A stretch of 64,000 nt of DNA from Paraburkholderia metrosideri (GTDB taxonomy: Bacteria > Pseudomonadota > Gammaproteobacteria > Burkholderiales > Burkholderiaceae): NCBI RefSeq assembly GCF_904848625.1, contig NZ_CAJHCP010000011.1:124001-188000 (forward strand), given 5' to 3'. The notes below the pieces were generated by a model. The model was not told where the DNA came from. It did no database searches and saw nothing but the letters and a program-made list of their open reading frames with translations. The position numbers and the translations under genes are program-made. Numbering within the stretch: the first letter of the stretch is position 1; each line of letters opens with the position of its first letter. Of this stretch, positions 8,945-18,265 are shown piece after piece.

Positions 8945-9427
8945 TCAGGCGCCTGCCGCCAACTGCTCAAGCGCATTGCCCGTGACGCGCACCACGCGCC
9001 AATCCGGCAACACGGTCGCGCCCATCTTCTCGTAGAAACTGATGGCCGGCTGATTCCAGTCCAGCACGGTCCACTCGAATCGTCCGCAGCGGCGTTCCAC
9101 CGCAAGCGCCGCGAGGCGCTGCAAAAACGCGGTGCCCAGCCCGCTGCCGCGTTGTGACGGTTGCACGTAGACGTCTTCGAGATACAGCCCGCGCTTGCCG
9201 ACGAAGCTCGAATAATTGTGGAAGAACAGCGCATAGCCAACGAGGCGTTCTTCGCTCTCTGCCACTAACGCTTCGATCGACGGGCGCGAGCCAAACAGCG
9301 CATCGTGCAGATCGTCTTGCGTCGCGGCAAAGAGATGCGTGAGCTGCTCGAATTCGGCCAGTTCGTACGTCAGCGCAAAGATCGCGGCAGTGTCCGCGGG
9401 CGTGGCGGCGCGGATCGTCGCGGGCAT
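8945..9427 (-). CDS. GNAT acetyltransferase, diamine/spermidine N-acetyltransferase-like
   Basis: A 160-residue single-domain GNAT enzyme. The acetyl-CoA loop is QRGSGLGTAFLQRL (residues about 92-105), and the region GLYLEDVYVQPSQRG with FEWTVLDWNQPAISFYEKMGA matches the SSAT-like group that acetylates polyamines or thialysine. Substrate is therefore a guess. The upstream small membrane-protein gene ends directly at this ATG (TAAATG), so the two are read together, probably at the end of the molybdenum-cofactor gene run. Confidence 0.85.
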   Translation of the reverse strand: MPATIRAATPADTAAIFALTYELAEFEQLTHLFAATQDDLHDALFGSRPSIEALVAESEERLVGYALFFHNYSSFVGKRGLYLEDVYVQPSQRGSGLGTAFLQRLAALAVERRCGRFEWTVLDWNQPAISFYEKMGATVLPDWRVVRVTGNALEQLAAGA

Positions 9428-9703
9428 TTACGCTTCTTCCGGCGCGTCGGCCAGGTGAATCTCAATGCCGCCAAAGCGTGATGCCACCCAGTTGTATGCG
9501 TGGCAAGCAATCCACAGCAAGACGAAACCCAGAATCGCGTTCAGCAGCAGTGCGCTGAACACCGTGCTCAATTCCACCGAGCCGTAACGGAAGAATGCAA
9601 CCAGCACCCCCAGCAGCACAATCGGCACCGAGAACGTCAGGTACACGAGGATAAGTGCTTTGGCCGTCTGTCCTGGTGCAATGAACGAAATCTGTTTTTT
9701 CAT
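9428..9703 (-). CDS. Small two-helix membrane protein of unknown function
   Basis: A 91-residue protein. A short charged and polar N-terminus (MKKQISFIAPGQTAK) is followed by two hydrophobic stretches, residues about 16-38 and 49-72, and an acidic C-terminal tail ending DAPEEA. The N-terminal pattern suggests a cytosolic start followed by two membrane passes. The start at 9703 was chosen over 9796 because the extra 31 residues look like untranslated leader. It abuts the acetyltransferase gene and follows moeA by 119 bases. I do not recognise a function. Confidence 0.75.
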   Translation of the reverse strand: MKKQISFIAPGQTAKALILVYLTFSVPIVLLGVLVAFFRYGSVELSTVFSALLLNAILGFVLLWIACHAYNWVASRFGGIEIHLADAPEEA

Positions 9704-9822
9704 GTGAGTCAAACCCGTGTGTCGTAGTGGTAATGGTGAGGCGGGTAATGCGGAGTGAAGCCGGATAAGGCCGGCTAAAGCCGGGAGTGCAGCCAAGGTG
9801 CCGTGCGCTGCCTGCGGGTCGG

Positions 9823-11130
9823 TCAGATAAGCCCGTCGAACAGCATGATGTCCACGCGTTCTCCTTCGTCGATCTCACCTTCGTCATGCCCGAGGACGAT
9901 GAAGCAGTTAGCTTCGCTCATCGAACTCAGCACGCCCGAGCTTTGTGAACCGGTTGGCGCGACATGCCATTGCCCCTGCGCGTCCTGTTCGGCGACGCCA
10001 CGCTGGAATTCGGTGCGGCCGATGCGTTTGCGAATGACCTGACGGCTTTTCGCGTGGATCACCGGCAGTGGTGGCGGCGTGGCGCCGGACATCAGCAACA
10101 ATGCTTCACGCACGATTTGATAGAACGTCACCATCACGGCGACCGGATTGCCGGGCAAGCCGAAGAATAGCGCAGGCAGTCCAACGCCCGGCCGCTCGCC
10201 GGACCAGATGCGGCCAAACGCGAGTGGGCGGCCCGGACGCATTGCCATGCTCCAGAACGCGACATCGCCGAAGGTGCGCAGCAATTGTTTGGTGAAATCC
10301 GCTTCGCCGACCGATACACCGCCCGAAGTCAACACGACGTCCGCGCTGGCGGCGGCGCTGCGCAGAGCGGCTTCGAGTGCGGCGGGTTCGTCGCGCACGA
10401 CGCCGAGGTCGAGTGTGTCGACGTTCAGCCGGCGCAGCATGGCAAACAACGTATAGCGATTGCTGTCGTACACGGAGCCTGGGTCGAGCGGTTCGCCGAG
10501 CGAGCGCAATTCGTCGCCGGTCGAGAAGAACGCCACGCGCAGACGCCGCCGCACGCTAACTTCGCCAATTCCGAGCGACGCCAGCAAGCCGAGGTCCGAC
10601 GCACGCATGATGCGGCCGGCCCGCAGCGCGACATGGCCGCGCGCGAGATCTTCACCGGCCAGACGCCGGTTCGCGCCCGCTGCGACTGCATCGGCCGCAA
10701 AACGTATCGACGTGGTGTCGACGCCGGCACTGCGCTCGACCAGTTCCTGCGGCACCACCGTGTCGCAATCAACCGGCATGCAGGCGCCGGTCATCACGCG
10801 CACGCATTGATGCGTGTCGATGCCGCCTGTGAACGGATGCCCCGCCAGCGCCTTGCCGATAACCGTCAACTGGACTGCGGACTCGCTGGTTGCGAGAGCC
10901 GCGCGTTTGAACGCGTAGCCGTCCATCGCGGAATTGTCGTGCGACGGCACGTTGATTGGCGAAACGATATCGGCTGCCAGCACCCGGTCGAGCGCGTCGC
11001 GCAACGGTACGCGCTCGACGGCCATGACCGGGGAAACCCACTGGCGAACAATCGCCTGAGCGGCCGAAACGGGTAGCGCATGAGGATCGTACTGCGCGAT
11101 GCAGCGGGAAGATTCGATAAACGTGGTCAT
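9823..11130 (-). CDS. moeA: Molybdopterin molybdenumtransferase MoeA
   Basis: A 435-residue enzyme that inserts molybdate into adenylylated molybdopterin in the last steps of molybdenum-cofactor synthesis. Visible features are the N-terminal DRVLAADIVSPINVPSHDNSAMDGYA, the MoCF-domain motif TSGGVSVGEADF with FGLPGNPVAVMVTF, and a C-terminal beta domain (about 360-435) with GRTEFQRGV. It is the third gene of a minus-strand run moaA-mobA-moeA; the gap to mobA is 75 bases. Length is slightly above the usual 400-410 residues. Confidence 0.95.
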   Translation of the reverse strand: MTTFIESSRCIAQYDPHALPVSAAQAIVRQWVSPVMAVERVPLRDALDRVLAADIVSPINVPSHDNSAMDGYAFKRAALATSESAVQLTVIGKALAGHPFTGGIDTHQCVRVMTGACMPVDCDTVVPQELVERSAGVDTTSIRFAADAVAAGANRRLAGEDLARGHVALRAGRIMRASDLGLLASLGIGEVSVRRRLRVAFFSTGDELRSLGEPLDPGSVYDSNRYTLFAMLRRLNVDTLDLGVVRDEPAALEAALRSAAASADVVLTSGGVSVGEADFTKQLLRTFGDVAFWSMAMRPGRPLAFGRIWSGERPGVGLPALFFGLPGNPVAVMVTFYQIVREALLLMSGATPPPLPVIHAKSRQVIRKRIGRTEFQRGVAEQDAQGQWHVAPTGSQSSGVLSSMSEANCFIVLGHDEGEIDEGERVDIMLFDGLI

Positions 11131-11205
11131 GAAGAGCTGGACGGCGCGACCGGCGGCGGGAGCAGCAATTGCCGTGTGGCCCGAGCGGGATTGTCAACCG
11201 GGGCC

Positions 11206-11820
11206 TCAGTCACATTCGAGGTCGGCGAGTTCTTGTAGCGAATTGATATTGTAAAACGCGCGCTCGTCGGTAAAGACGACTTCCACCGCCCTGTGGCGTG
11301 CGTACCACGCGCGGACCTTCCGTTCGCCAGCGTCGAGAAATGCCGAAAGGTCGTCGGCCAGCGCCGTGCGCAGCAACGCGAAGACGGGATGTAGCGACTT
11401 CTGGCCCAGGGCGTCGACGGTCGTTACGGTCGCGATGTCGGCCTGAGCCGCGTCCAATGCAACGGTGAGACGGGTGGCGAGGTCGGCGGGCAGCCACGGG
11501 GAGTCGCAGGGCGCGCTCAGCACGTGCGTGGTGCCGGCTGCGCGCAGCCCGGCAAGCAAGCCGGCCAGCGGTCCGGGAAATCCGGGCAGCGTATCGGCTA
11601 CGACGGTGGCGCCGAACGGTGCGCCAAGTGCAACGTAAGCGTCGGGATGACGATTGGCGCTGATCAGCAGCGCGCCGGTTTGCGGTGCGAGGCGCGTCAG
11701 CACGTGCGCTGCGAGGGGCGCGCCGCGCAGCATCTGGAGCCCTTTGTCGACGCCGCCCATCCGCATACCGCGCCCACCGGCGAGCAGCAGGCCAGTGATC
11801 TGGGCGCGGGTCGTTTCCAT
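11206..11820 (-). CDS. mobA: Molybdenum cofactor guanylyltransferase MobA
   Basis: A 204-residue enzyme that joins GMP to Mo-molybdopterin to make the guanine dinucleotide cofactor. The nucleotide-binding loop LLAGGRGMRMGGVDKGLQ near the N-terminus and the APCDSPWLP motif (metal site, about residue 100) are intact. The start at 11820 places this loop at residues 11-28, as in the family; the longer frame from 12024 would run into moaA. It lies 16 bases after moaA. Presence of MobA points to at least one enzyme using the dinucleotide form elsewhere in the genome. Confidence 0.93.
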   Translation of the reverse strand: METTRAQITGLLLAGGRGMRMGGVDKGLQMLRGAPLAAHVLTRLAPQTGALLISANRHPDAYVALGAPFGATVVADTLPGFPGPLAGLLAGLRAAGTTHVLSAPCDSPWLPADLATRLTVALDAAQADIATVTTVDALGQKSLHPVFALLRTALADDLSAFLDAGERKVRAWYARHRAVEVVFTDERAFYNINSLQELADLECD

Positions 11821-11836
11821 GCGCGGGCCGCTCAGA

Positions 11837-12946
11837 TCAGCCGCCGATATACGACATTTCGACCCGGCGTCCCGACTTTTCGCGCGCTTCGGCCGCCTGG
11901 CTGCCGCGCAATTGCGAATAGCGGTCGCTGCGGCCTTGCCAGATTTCCGCGACGGCGGTGGCGATCTCGGCGTCGCTTGCGCTGCTGCGCAGTAACGCGC
12001 GCAAATCGTGTCCGGACGACGCAAACAGGCACAAATACAGCTTTCCTTCGGTCGACAGGCGAGCCCGCGTGCAGTCGCCGCAAAACGCGCGCGTGACGCT
12101 CGAAATCACGCCGATCTCGCCGCTGCCGTCCACGTAACCCCAGCGCTGGGCGGTTTCGGCGGGACTGTGCGCTTCGAGCGGGGCAAGCGGGAAATGCTCG
12201 GCAATGCGGGTGATGACGTCGGCAGACGGCAACACTTCCGTCATGTTCCAGCCGTTCGACGTGCCCACGTCCATATATTCGATAAAGCGCAGCACCGCGC
12301 CCGAGCCTTTGAAATGGCGTGCCATCGGGACGATTTCGCCGTCGTTGGTGCCGTGTTTCACCACCATGTTGACCTTGACGGGCGCGAGTCCCGCCGCCTG
12401 TGCTGCCGCGATGCCGTTCACCACGTCGGCGACGGAGAAGTCGGCGTCGTTCATCCGGCGAAACAGGGTGTCGTCGAGCGCGTCGAGACTCACCGTGACG
12501 CGGGTCAAGCCGGCGTCTCTCAGGCTGCGCGCCTTGCGCTCCAGCAGCGAGCCGTTGGTGGTCAATGTCAGATCGAGAGGGCGACCGGTTGGGGTGGTCA
12601 GTTGCGCGAGCCGTTCGATCAGAAATTCGAGATTCTTGCGCAGCAGCGGTTCGCCACCCGTCAGCCGGATTTTCTCGACGCCATGCGCGACGAAGAGCCG
12701 AGCCAGTCGTTCGATTTCCTCGAAACTCAGCAGCGCGCTGTGCGGCAGGAACGCGTAGTCCTTGTCGAACACCGCGCGCGGCATGCAATACACGCAGCGA
12801 AAATTGCAGCGGTCGGTTACCGAAATGCGCAGATCCCGCAGCGGACGCGACAGCGTGTCGTGCAGTACGCCGCTGGGCGCCTGCATTCGGCCGGAGACAA
12901 TCGGCGCCGCACTGAAATCGGCAACTGGGATGATGCGTCGGGACAT
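11837..12946 (-). CDS. moaA: GTP 3',8-cyclase MoaA
   Basis: A 369-residue radical-SAM enzyme for the first step of molybdopterin synthesis. The N-terminal cluster is held by Cys47, Cys51 and Cys54 (CNFRCVYC); the C-terminal substrate cluster by the CGDCTRARLSTEGKLYLC motif. LTGGEPLLR follows the first cluster, and the protein ends in the conserved GG needed for activity. ATG at 12946 was preferred to 12994, because the protein then begins MSRRIIPVADF and leaves room for a leader. It is the first gene of the moaA-mobA-moeA run and is separated from rne, which ends upstream on the same strand. Confidence 0.95.
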   Translation of the reverse strand: MSRRIIPVADFSAAPIVSGRMQAPSGVLHDTLSRPLRDLRISVTDRCNFRCVYCMPRAVFDKDYAFLPHSALLSFEEIERLARLFVAHGVEKIRLTGGEPLLRKNLEFLIERLAQLTTPTGRPLDLTLTTNGSLLERKARSLRDAGLTRVTVSLDALDDTLFRRMNDADFSVADVVNGIAAAQAAGLAPVKVNMVVKHGTNDGEIVPMARHFKGSGAVLRFIEYMDVGTSNGWNMTEVLPSADVITRIAEHFPLAPLEAHSPAETAQRWGYVDGSGEIGVISSVTRAFCGDCTRARLSTEGKLYLCLFASSGHDLRALLRSSASDAEIATAVAEIWQGRSDRYSQLRGSQAAEAREKSGRRVEMSYIGG

Positions 12947-13100
12947 GAATGGCTTCGTTTGGTACTTGCTCTGCGCGCTTGAATAGACAGCCAATTATTC
13001 ATTCTATCGGAAATGCATCCGATGGCAGGCCGCCTCTGGGACGCGTCGGGTATACGGGGATCGGCATGTCACGGCGTACTCGTATCTTCGATTCCTGCCC

Positions 13101-13135
13101 AAAAAAGCAAAAAGCCCGCCGGTGAGGGCGGGCTT
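13101..13135 (-). terminator. Intrinsic terminator of rne
   Basis: The arms AAGCCCGCC (13112-13120) and GGCGGGCTT (13127-13135) form a nine-base-pair stem with a short loop. On the minus strand it is followed by T-rich sequence (complement of 13101-13111). It lies 22 bases past the rne stop codon and separates rne from moaA. Confidence 0.88.
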
Positions 13136-13156
13136 CTTGTTGGAGGCGAGGGCAGC

Positions 13157-16100
13157 TTACTGTGGATGCTTGCCCGTTTCCACTTGTTGCATCGGCGCGC
13201 TATCGAGCGCCGGCAACGGCTTGCGCTCACGAACCACACGGGCCGGCTTGGCGGTCTGTGCAGCCGCTTCCTGCGCAGCACGCAGCTTGTCGGTGTCGGT
13301 ATTCACCCAGACGAGGCCGGCTTGTTCGAGCACGGGCTTCAGGGCGTCTGCCGACACGCCAGCGCCACGGGGCGCCTGCGCTGTCTGTGACACAGCGGCG
13401 ACAGGGGCCGGCTCGACCACCGCCGGTTCTGCTGCCGGGGCAACTGCGACCGCCGCGACAGGTTCTGCAGCGACGACCGGCTGCGGTTCGACGATTTCAG
13501 CTTGCGGTGCGGGCGCAACCGCCGGTACTTCGACCACGTCAGCCGGAGCCGGTGCGGGTTGCGCTTCAACTGCGGGAGCCGATTCGGCTTGCACCTCGAC
13601 AGCCGGAGCCGCGACAGGCGCTTCGATTTCGACCGGTGCCTGAACCGGCGCTTCGACATGTGCGACCGGTTCAACAGGCGAAACCGTTTCGCTCGCGGCC
13701 GGTGCGGCCTGCGCCGTTTCGACCGGCGCGGCGGCTTGCGCCACCGGCTCAACCGCTACGGGTTCAGCCACAACCGGAGCAGCCGGAGCTTGCTCGACCG
13801 GCACAACCGTTTCCGACTTCGCAGCCTTCTCGACAGCCAGAGCCGGCGTTTCGGTCGCGGCGTGCAATTCGGTCACGACAGCGGTTTCGGTCGCGACAGC
13901 GGCAACCACCACTTCGACCGGCGTGGCTTCGTGCGCTTTTTCGTTCGACCCGACGACCTCGGCCTTGTGCTCGACCGGCTGATGAGCCGTGCGCACCGGT
14001 GCTTCGTCGTTGACGTTAGACGAGTCGCCTTCGGCTTCCGCAACGTCCGCTGCGAGGTTGCCGTTCACGTCCTCTTCGCGCTCACGACGGCCACCACGAC
14101 GGCCACGGCGACGACGACGACGCTCTTCACCCTCACGCGCCACGGCTTCCTGATCGAGCGGGGCACCGTTTTCGCCAACTGCGGCCTGGTTGCGCGCCAG
14201 TTCGTCCGCTGCTTGCGCGTCGGTTTGCGTCAGCGCGTCAGTGGTCTCCGCTTGCGGCTTGCGGCGTTCGCCACGTTCAGCACGCTCGCCACGGTCACGG
14301 CGCTCGCCGCGTTCCTGACGTTCACCGCGCTCGGCACGCGGTGCGCCTTCGACGGTTTCCGCACGATCGCCACCACGGTTGTCGCGATCGCGATTTTCAC
14401 GACCCTCACGCGGCTCACGAGCCTCGCGCGGTTCGCGGCCTTCGCGGACCTCACGCGGTTCGCGTTGCTCGCGCGGCTCACGTGCTTCACGCGGCTCACG
14501 ATTGCCACGCGGCTCGCGTGCTTCGCGCGGTTCACGGCCTTCGCGGGTCTCACGACCTTCACGCGGTTCGCGCTCTTCGCGCCGCTGCGACGGTTGTTGA
14601 CCTTGAGCCGGACGACCACCCGTCGTACCTTCGGTGCGGCCTGCCGCATCGCGGCCCGCTGCGCCGCTACGGCGATTGCGGTTGCGATCGCCGCCGCGCT
14701 CACCGCGCTCCGTGCGCTCGCCGCGCTGCGGACGTGCCTGCTTGTCGGTCGTAGCCGGTGCAACGGGTGCCGGAGCGGCCGACTGCACGCCAAACAGATT
14801 CTTCAACCAGCCGATGAAGCCGCCCGTAGCGGGGGCCACTGCGACCGGTGCCGGCGTTACTGCGGGACGAACCGGCGCGCTCGGAGCCGGCTTCTCGGGC
14901 GTGATGCCCTTGACTGCCGCTTCCTGCTTCGGCTTCACTTCTTCGGTGCGCTTGCTGTAACCGGTTTCCGATTCCAGTTCGCGCGCCGCTTCTTCAGCCA
15001 TCTTCCACGAAGCGCGCGGATCGTCGAGGCGTGCATCGTCGTGACGCAGGCGTTCGAGCTTGTAATGCGGCGTGTCGAGATGCTTGTTCGGAATCAGGAC
15101 GACATTGACCTTGAAACGCGACTCGATCTTGTTGATTTCGGCGCGCTTTTCGTTCAACAGGAAGGCGGTTACTTCGACCGGCACCTGGCAATGAATTGCC
15201 GCGGTGTTTTCCTTCATCGCTTCTTCCTGAATGATCCGCAGCACTTGCAGCGCGGACGATTCGGTATCGCGGATATGACCCGTGCCGTTACAGCGCGGGC
15301 AGGTCACGTGGCTGCCTTCCGACAGCGCCGGACGCAGACGTTGACGCGACAGTTCCATCAGGCCGAAACGCGAGATCTTGCCCATCTGGACGCGTGCACG
15401 GTCGTGCTTGAGCGCGTCTTTCAGGCGTTGCTCGACTTCACGCTGGCTCTTGGCCGATTCCATGTCGATGAAGTCGATCACGATCAGGCCGCCCAGGTCG
15501 CGCAAACGCAACTGGCGGGCCACTTCGTCGGCGGCTTCGAGGTTGGTGCGTGCAGCCGTTTCCTCGATGTCGGCGCCCTTGGTGGCGCGGGCCGAGTTCA
15601 CGTCGATCGCGACCAGTGCTTCGGTGTGGTCGATCACGATCGCGCCGCCCGAGGGCAGCGGCACCGTGCGCGAATACGCCGTTTCGATCTGGTGTTCGAT
15701 CTGGAAGCGCGAGAAAAGCGGCACGTCGTCGTGATACCGCTTCACCTTGCTGACATTGTCCGGCATCACGATATCCATGAAGGCACGGGCCTGGTCATGG
15801 ATTTCAGTGGTGTCGATCAGGATTTCGCCGATATCCGGCTGGAAATAGTCGCGGATCGCGCGAATCACGAGGCTCGATTCGAGATAAATCAGCATCGGCT
15901 GACCGTTCGAACCGCTCTGCGACGCGGCTTCAATGGCGCGCCACAGTTGCATCAGGTAGTTCAGGTCCCACTGCAGCTCTTCGGCGCTGCGGCCAATGCC
16001 GGCCGTGCGCGCGATGATGCTCATGCCTTCCGGCAATTGCAGCTGCGCCATGGTTTCGCGCAGTTCCTGACGGTCGTCGCCTTCAATACGGCGCGACACG

Positions 16101-16510
16101 CCGCCGCCACGCGGGTTATTCGGCATCAGAACCAGATACCGGCCGGCCAGCGAGATGAACGTGGTGAGAGCCGCGCCCTTGTTGCCGCGTTCTTCCTTTT
16201 CGACCTGGACGATCAGTTCCTGACCTTCTTTCAGGGCGTCCTGGATACGGGCGGAACGCATGTCGACGCCGTCACGGAAATACTGGCGGGCGACTTCCTT
16301 GAACGGGAGAAAACCATGACGGTCTTCGCCGTAGTTGACGAAACACGCTTCGAGCGACGGCTCGATGCGGGTAATGATGCCTTTGTAAATATTGCCTTTG
16401 CGCTGTTCGCGACCGGCGGTTTCGATGTCGATATCGATGAGTTTTTGCCCATCGACGATGGCGACGCGCAGTTCTTCCTGCTGCGTCGCGTTGAACAACA
16501 TTCGTTTCAT
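13157..16510 (-). CDS. rne: Ribonuclease E
   Basis: A 1117-residue endoribonuclease and degradosome scaffold that starts mRNA decay and matures rRNA and tRNA. The N-terminal half (about 1-500) has the S1 RNA-binding domain after residue 35, the RNase E/G catalytic region with GGLIVIDFIDM, and the Zn-link CPRC in SHVTCPRCNGTGH. The C-terminal half is disordered: an Arg/Glu block of repeated REPRE-type units (DNA about 14380-14590), an RRRRGRRGGRRERE stretch, then a long Ala/Pro/Val/Glu region with repeated EAPV-type units. The basic block probably binds RNA; partner-binding sites cannot be assigned by eye. Confidence 0.96.
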   Translation of the reverse strand: MKRMLFNATQQEELRVAIVDGQKLIDIDIETAGREQRKGNIYKGIITRIEPSLEACFVNYGEDRHGFLPFKEVARQYFRDGVDMRSARIQDALKEGQELIVQVEKEERGNKGAALTTFISLAGRYLVLMPNNPRGGGVSRRIEGDDRQELRETMAQLQLPEGMSIIARTAGIGRSAEELQWDLNYLMQLWRAIEAASQSGSNGQPMLIYLESSLVIRAIRDYFQPDIGEILIDTTEIHDQARAFMDIVMPDNVSKVKRYHDDVPLFSRFQIEHQIETAYSRTVPLPSGGAIVIDHTEALVAIDVNSARATKGADIEETAARTNLEAADEVARQLRLRDLGGLIVIDFIDMESAKSQREVEQRLKDALKHDRARVQMGKISRFGLMELSRQRLRPALSEGSHVTCPRCNGTGHIRDTESSALQVLRIIQEEAMKENTAAIHCQVPVEVTAFLLNEKRAEINKIESRFKVNVVLIPNKHLDTPHYKLERLRHDDARLDDPRASWKMAEEAARELESETGYSKRTEEVKPKQEAAVKGITPEKPAPSAPVRPAVTPAPVAVAPATGGFIGWLKNLFGVQSAAPAPVAPATTDKQARPQRGERTERGERGGDRNRNRRSGAAGRDAAGRTEGTTGGRPAQGQQPSQRREEREPREGRETREGREPREAREPRGNREPREAREPREQREPREVREGREPREAREPREGRENRDRDNRGGDRAETVEGAPRAERGERQERGERRDRGERAERGERRKPQAETTDALTQTDAQAADELARNQAAVGENGAPLDQEAVAREGEERRRRRRGRRGGRREREEDVNGNLAADVAEAEGDSSNVNDEAPVRTAHQPVEHKAEVVGSNEKAHEATPVEVVVAAVATETAVVTELHAATETPALAVEKAAKSETVVPVEQAPAAPVVAEPVAVEPVAQAAAPVETAQAAPAASETVSPVEPVAHVEAPVQAPVEIEAPVAAPAVEVQAESAPAVEAQPAPAPADVVEVPAVAPAPQAEIVEPQPVVAAEPVAAVAVAPAAEPAVVEPAPVAAVSQTAQAPRGAGVSADALKPVLEQAGLVWVNTDTDKLRAAQEAAAQTAKPARVVRERKPLPALDSAPMQQVETGKHPQ

Positions 16511-16657
16511 TGAACGGCTCCAGAGCGGCTTAGCCTGCCTCCGGCTGCGCGGTTGTCAGTCGCGAGAGCCATGAGGGCAGCGGCATGCCGCGCCTTATTG
16601 TGTTTTCACAAGCACGCTGGAGCGGGAAAAATGGCGGGAGAATTGCCTGAGAGGGCC

Positions 16658-16678
16658 CGCCCCATTAAAAAATGGGCG
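16658..16678 (-). promoter_or_regulatory. Hairpin in the putative rne leader, rne-proximal
   Basis: The arms 16658-16666 and 16671-16678 pair (CGCCCCATT with AATGGGCG, one bulged base) around a four-base loop that reads TTTT in the minus-strand transcript. It lies about 150 bases before the rne start codon. Function is inferred only from place and structure. Confidence 0.4.
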
Positions 16679-16898
16679 CGGTGCCGCAGGGCACATGCGA
16701 ACACGGCTTCAAATAATGACCCGACACGCCGCGGGTTCTGCCAGCAGACCTTCATAAGCCTTCGTCCACTCGCGCCGGTGCGCCAACTGGGCGCGTGACC
16801 GGAGGGTCGGAGGCTGCGGTCATGCCGCAGCGGGAAGTTCGCGCAGGCGGCGCGTCTTTTCCTGCTGGGGGTGTCTCGCCTCATTTTGACGTCGCCAT

Positions 16899-16919
16899 GT
16901 CTTGTACTTTCTACAAGAC
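16899..16919 (-). promoter_or_regulatory. Perfect 8-bp hairpin in the putative rne leader
   Basis: GTCTTGTA (16899-16906) and TACAAGAC (16912-16919) form a perfect stem with a five-base loop. It could be an operator dyad or an RNA hairpin about 390 bases before the rne start. Confidence 0.4.
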
Positions 16920-17239
16920 GCCTCGGGCGCACGCCGTATTTTCGCAACTTGCAGCTTCTACAACTTGGCGTCATACCGCCGGATACCGAAGCTGAAAGTT
17001 AAATTCTTTTTGACCAAAATTCCGTTACCGTCGAAGCTGACCTTGACCGAACGCGCCTGTGGGCGCCGTCCCTGCCGGGCACTGACTTCGTGCGTGCAAC
17101 TTGTTGCATCTCATTTGAGGGTGAGCAACCAGACCCCGGCGCAAGTAAAATAACGGTTTATCGCTTGCACCTGCGCAGCCTGCCCGAAATCCGGTCACTG
17201 CGCCGGCCGCCGCAGACTGCTGGGCAAATTATATTCAGA

Positions 17240-18265
17240 ATGAAAGAGTTAGGCAAAATATCCCAGAAATCGGTCGCAAGCGACCAGGTCTCCATCATCG
17301 AGATCGACGACAGCGCGGCCGGACAGCGCATCGACAACTTCCTTTTGCGCGTCTGTAAAGGCGTGCCCAAAAGCCATATTTATCGCATTTTGCGTAGTGG
17401 AGAGGTCCGCGTGAATAAGGGGCGGATCGATGCGCAGTATCGCCTGGAGCTAGGCGATCTGGTGCGTGTGCCGCCCATTCGCGTCGCGCAGCCCAGTGAA
17501 TCTGCCGCGCATGCCCATGTGCCGAGCGCCGACTTCAAGATCATTTTTGAAGATGACCACATGCTCGTCATCGACAAACCGGCCGGCGTGGCGGTGCACG
17601 GGGGCAGCGGGGTCGCATTCGGCGTGATCGAACAAATGCGCGAAGCGCGGCCGCAGGCAAAATTTCTTGAGTTGGTGCATCGGCTGGATCGCGAAACGTC
17701 CGGCATCCTGATGCTGGCCAAGAAGCGAACGGCGCTGGTCAACCTGCACGAGCAGATCCGCGAGAACCAAATGGACAAGCGCTACTATGCGTGCGTTCAT
17801 GGCGAGTGGGCAGCCGATTGGGGCCGTCGGCGTGCGGTCAAGGCGCCGCTGCACAAGTATCTGACCGCGGACGGCGAGCGGCGGGTTCGCGTGCAGCCGG
17901 ACGGTCTGGCGTCCCACACCGTATTTAATCTGATCGACCGCTGGCCTGAGTACGCGTTGCTGGAAGCGGAACTCAAGACCGGCCGCACGCATCAGATTCG
18001 CGTTCATTTGCAGCATCTGGAGTTGCCGATCGTCGGCGATGCAAAATACGGCGACTTCGCGCTGAACAAGGAACTGGCTCGTACCAATGCCCGGCCGGGC
18101 CTGAAACGCATGTTCCTGCACGCTTACCGGCTGAAGCTCGCGCACCCGGCCACCGGCGCGCCGCTCCAGTTCGAGGCGCCGCTGCCGGCTGAATGCCGCA
18201 GCTTCGTCGCGCAGCTCAACGAATTACGAAATGGGTCAAACCCGGAGACGACATCGCATGGCTAG
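17240..18265 (+). CDS. rluC: 23S rRNA pseudouridine synthase RluC
   Basis: A 341-residue RluA-family enzyme that makes pseudouridines at positions 955, 2504 and 2580 (E. coli numbering) of 23S rRNA. An S4 RNA-binding domain covers residues about 29-85 (RIDNFLLR, SHIYRILRSGEVRVNKGR). The catalytic domain has Asp150 in HRLDRETSG and the RTHQIRVHLQHL motif. ATG at 17240 is preferred to 17090, since the upstream 50 residues look like leader. The S4 domain and length separate it from RluA. It heads an overlapping gene run; the next start lies inside its last codons. Confidence 0.93.
   Translation: MKELGKISQKSVASDQVSIIEIDDSAAGQRIDNFLLRVCKGVPKSHIYRILRSGEVRVNKGRIDAQYRLELGDLVRVPPIRVAQPSESAAHAHVPSADFKIIFEDDHMLVIDKPAGVAVHGGSGVAFGVIEQMREARPQAKFLELVHRLDRETSGILMLAKKRTALVNLHEQIRENQMDKRYYACVHGEWAADWGRRRAVKAPLHKYLTADGERRVRVQPDGLASHTVFNLIDRWPEYALLEAELKTGRTHQIRVHLQHLELPIVGDAKYGDFALNKELARTNARPGLKRMFLHAYRLKLAHPATGAPLQFEAPLPAECRSFVAQLNELRNGSNPETTSHG

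Larger units (their letters stand above)
16511..17239. other. 729-base gap between divergent rne and rluC, holding the rne leader
   Basis: No convincing gene was found; open frames here lack family features. The gap must hold promoters for rne (leftward) and rluC (rightward). Two hairpins fall in the likely rne leader (16899-16919 and 16658-16678). The part at about 16990-17030 is locally A/T-rich. In E. coli the rne leader is several hundred bases long and is cut by RNase E for autoregulation, so a long structured leader here is plausible. Confidence 0.6.

Noticed and set aside
13502..16513. A 1003-residue open frame opposite rne
   Set aside because: It is a shadow of the GC-rich, low-complexity rne gene; its translation has no family features and rne itself is certain.
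16606..16974. A 122-residue minus-strand frame in the rne leader
   Set aside because: Composition is Arg/Cys/Ser-rich, no conserved motif and no ribosome binding site; it more likely is untranslated leader.
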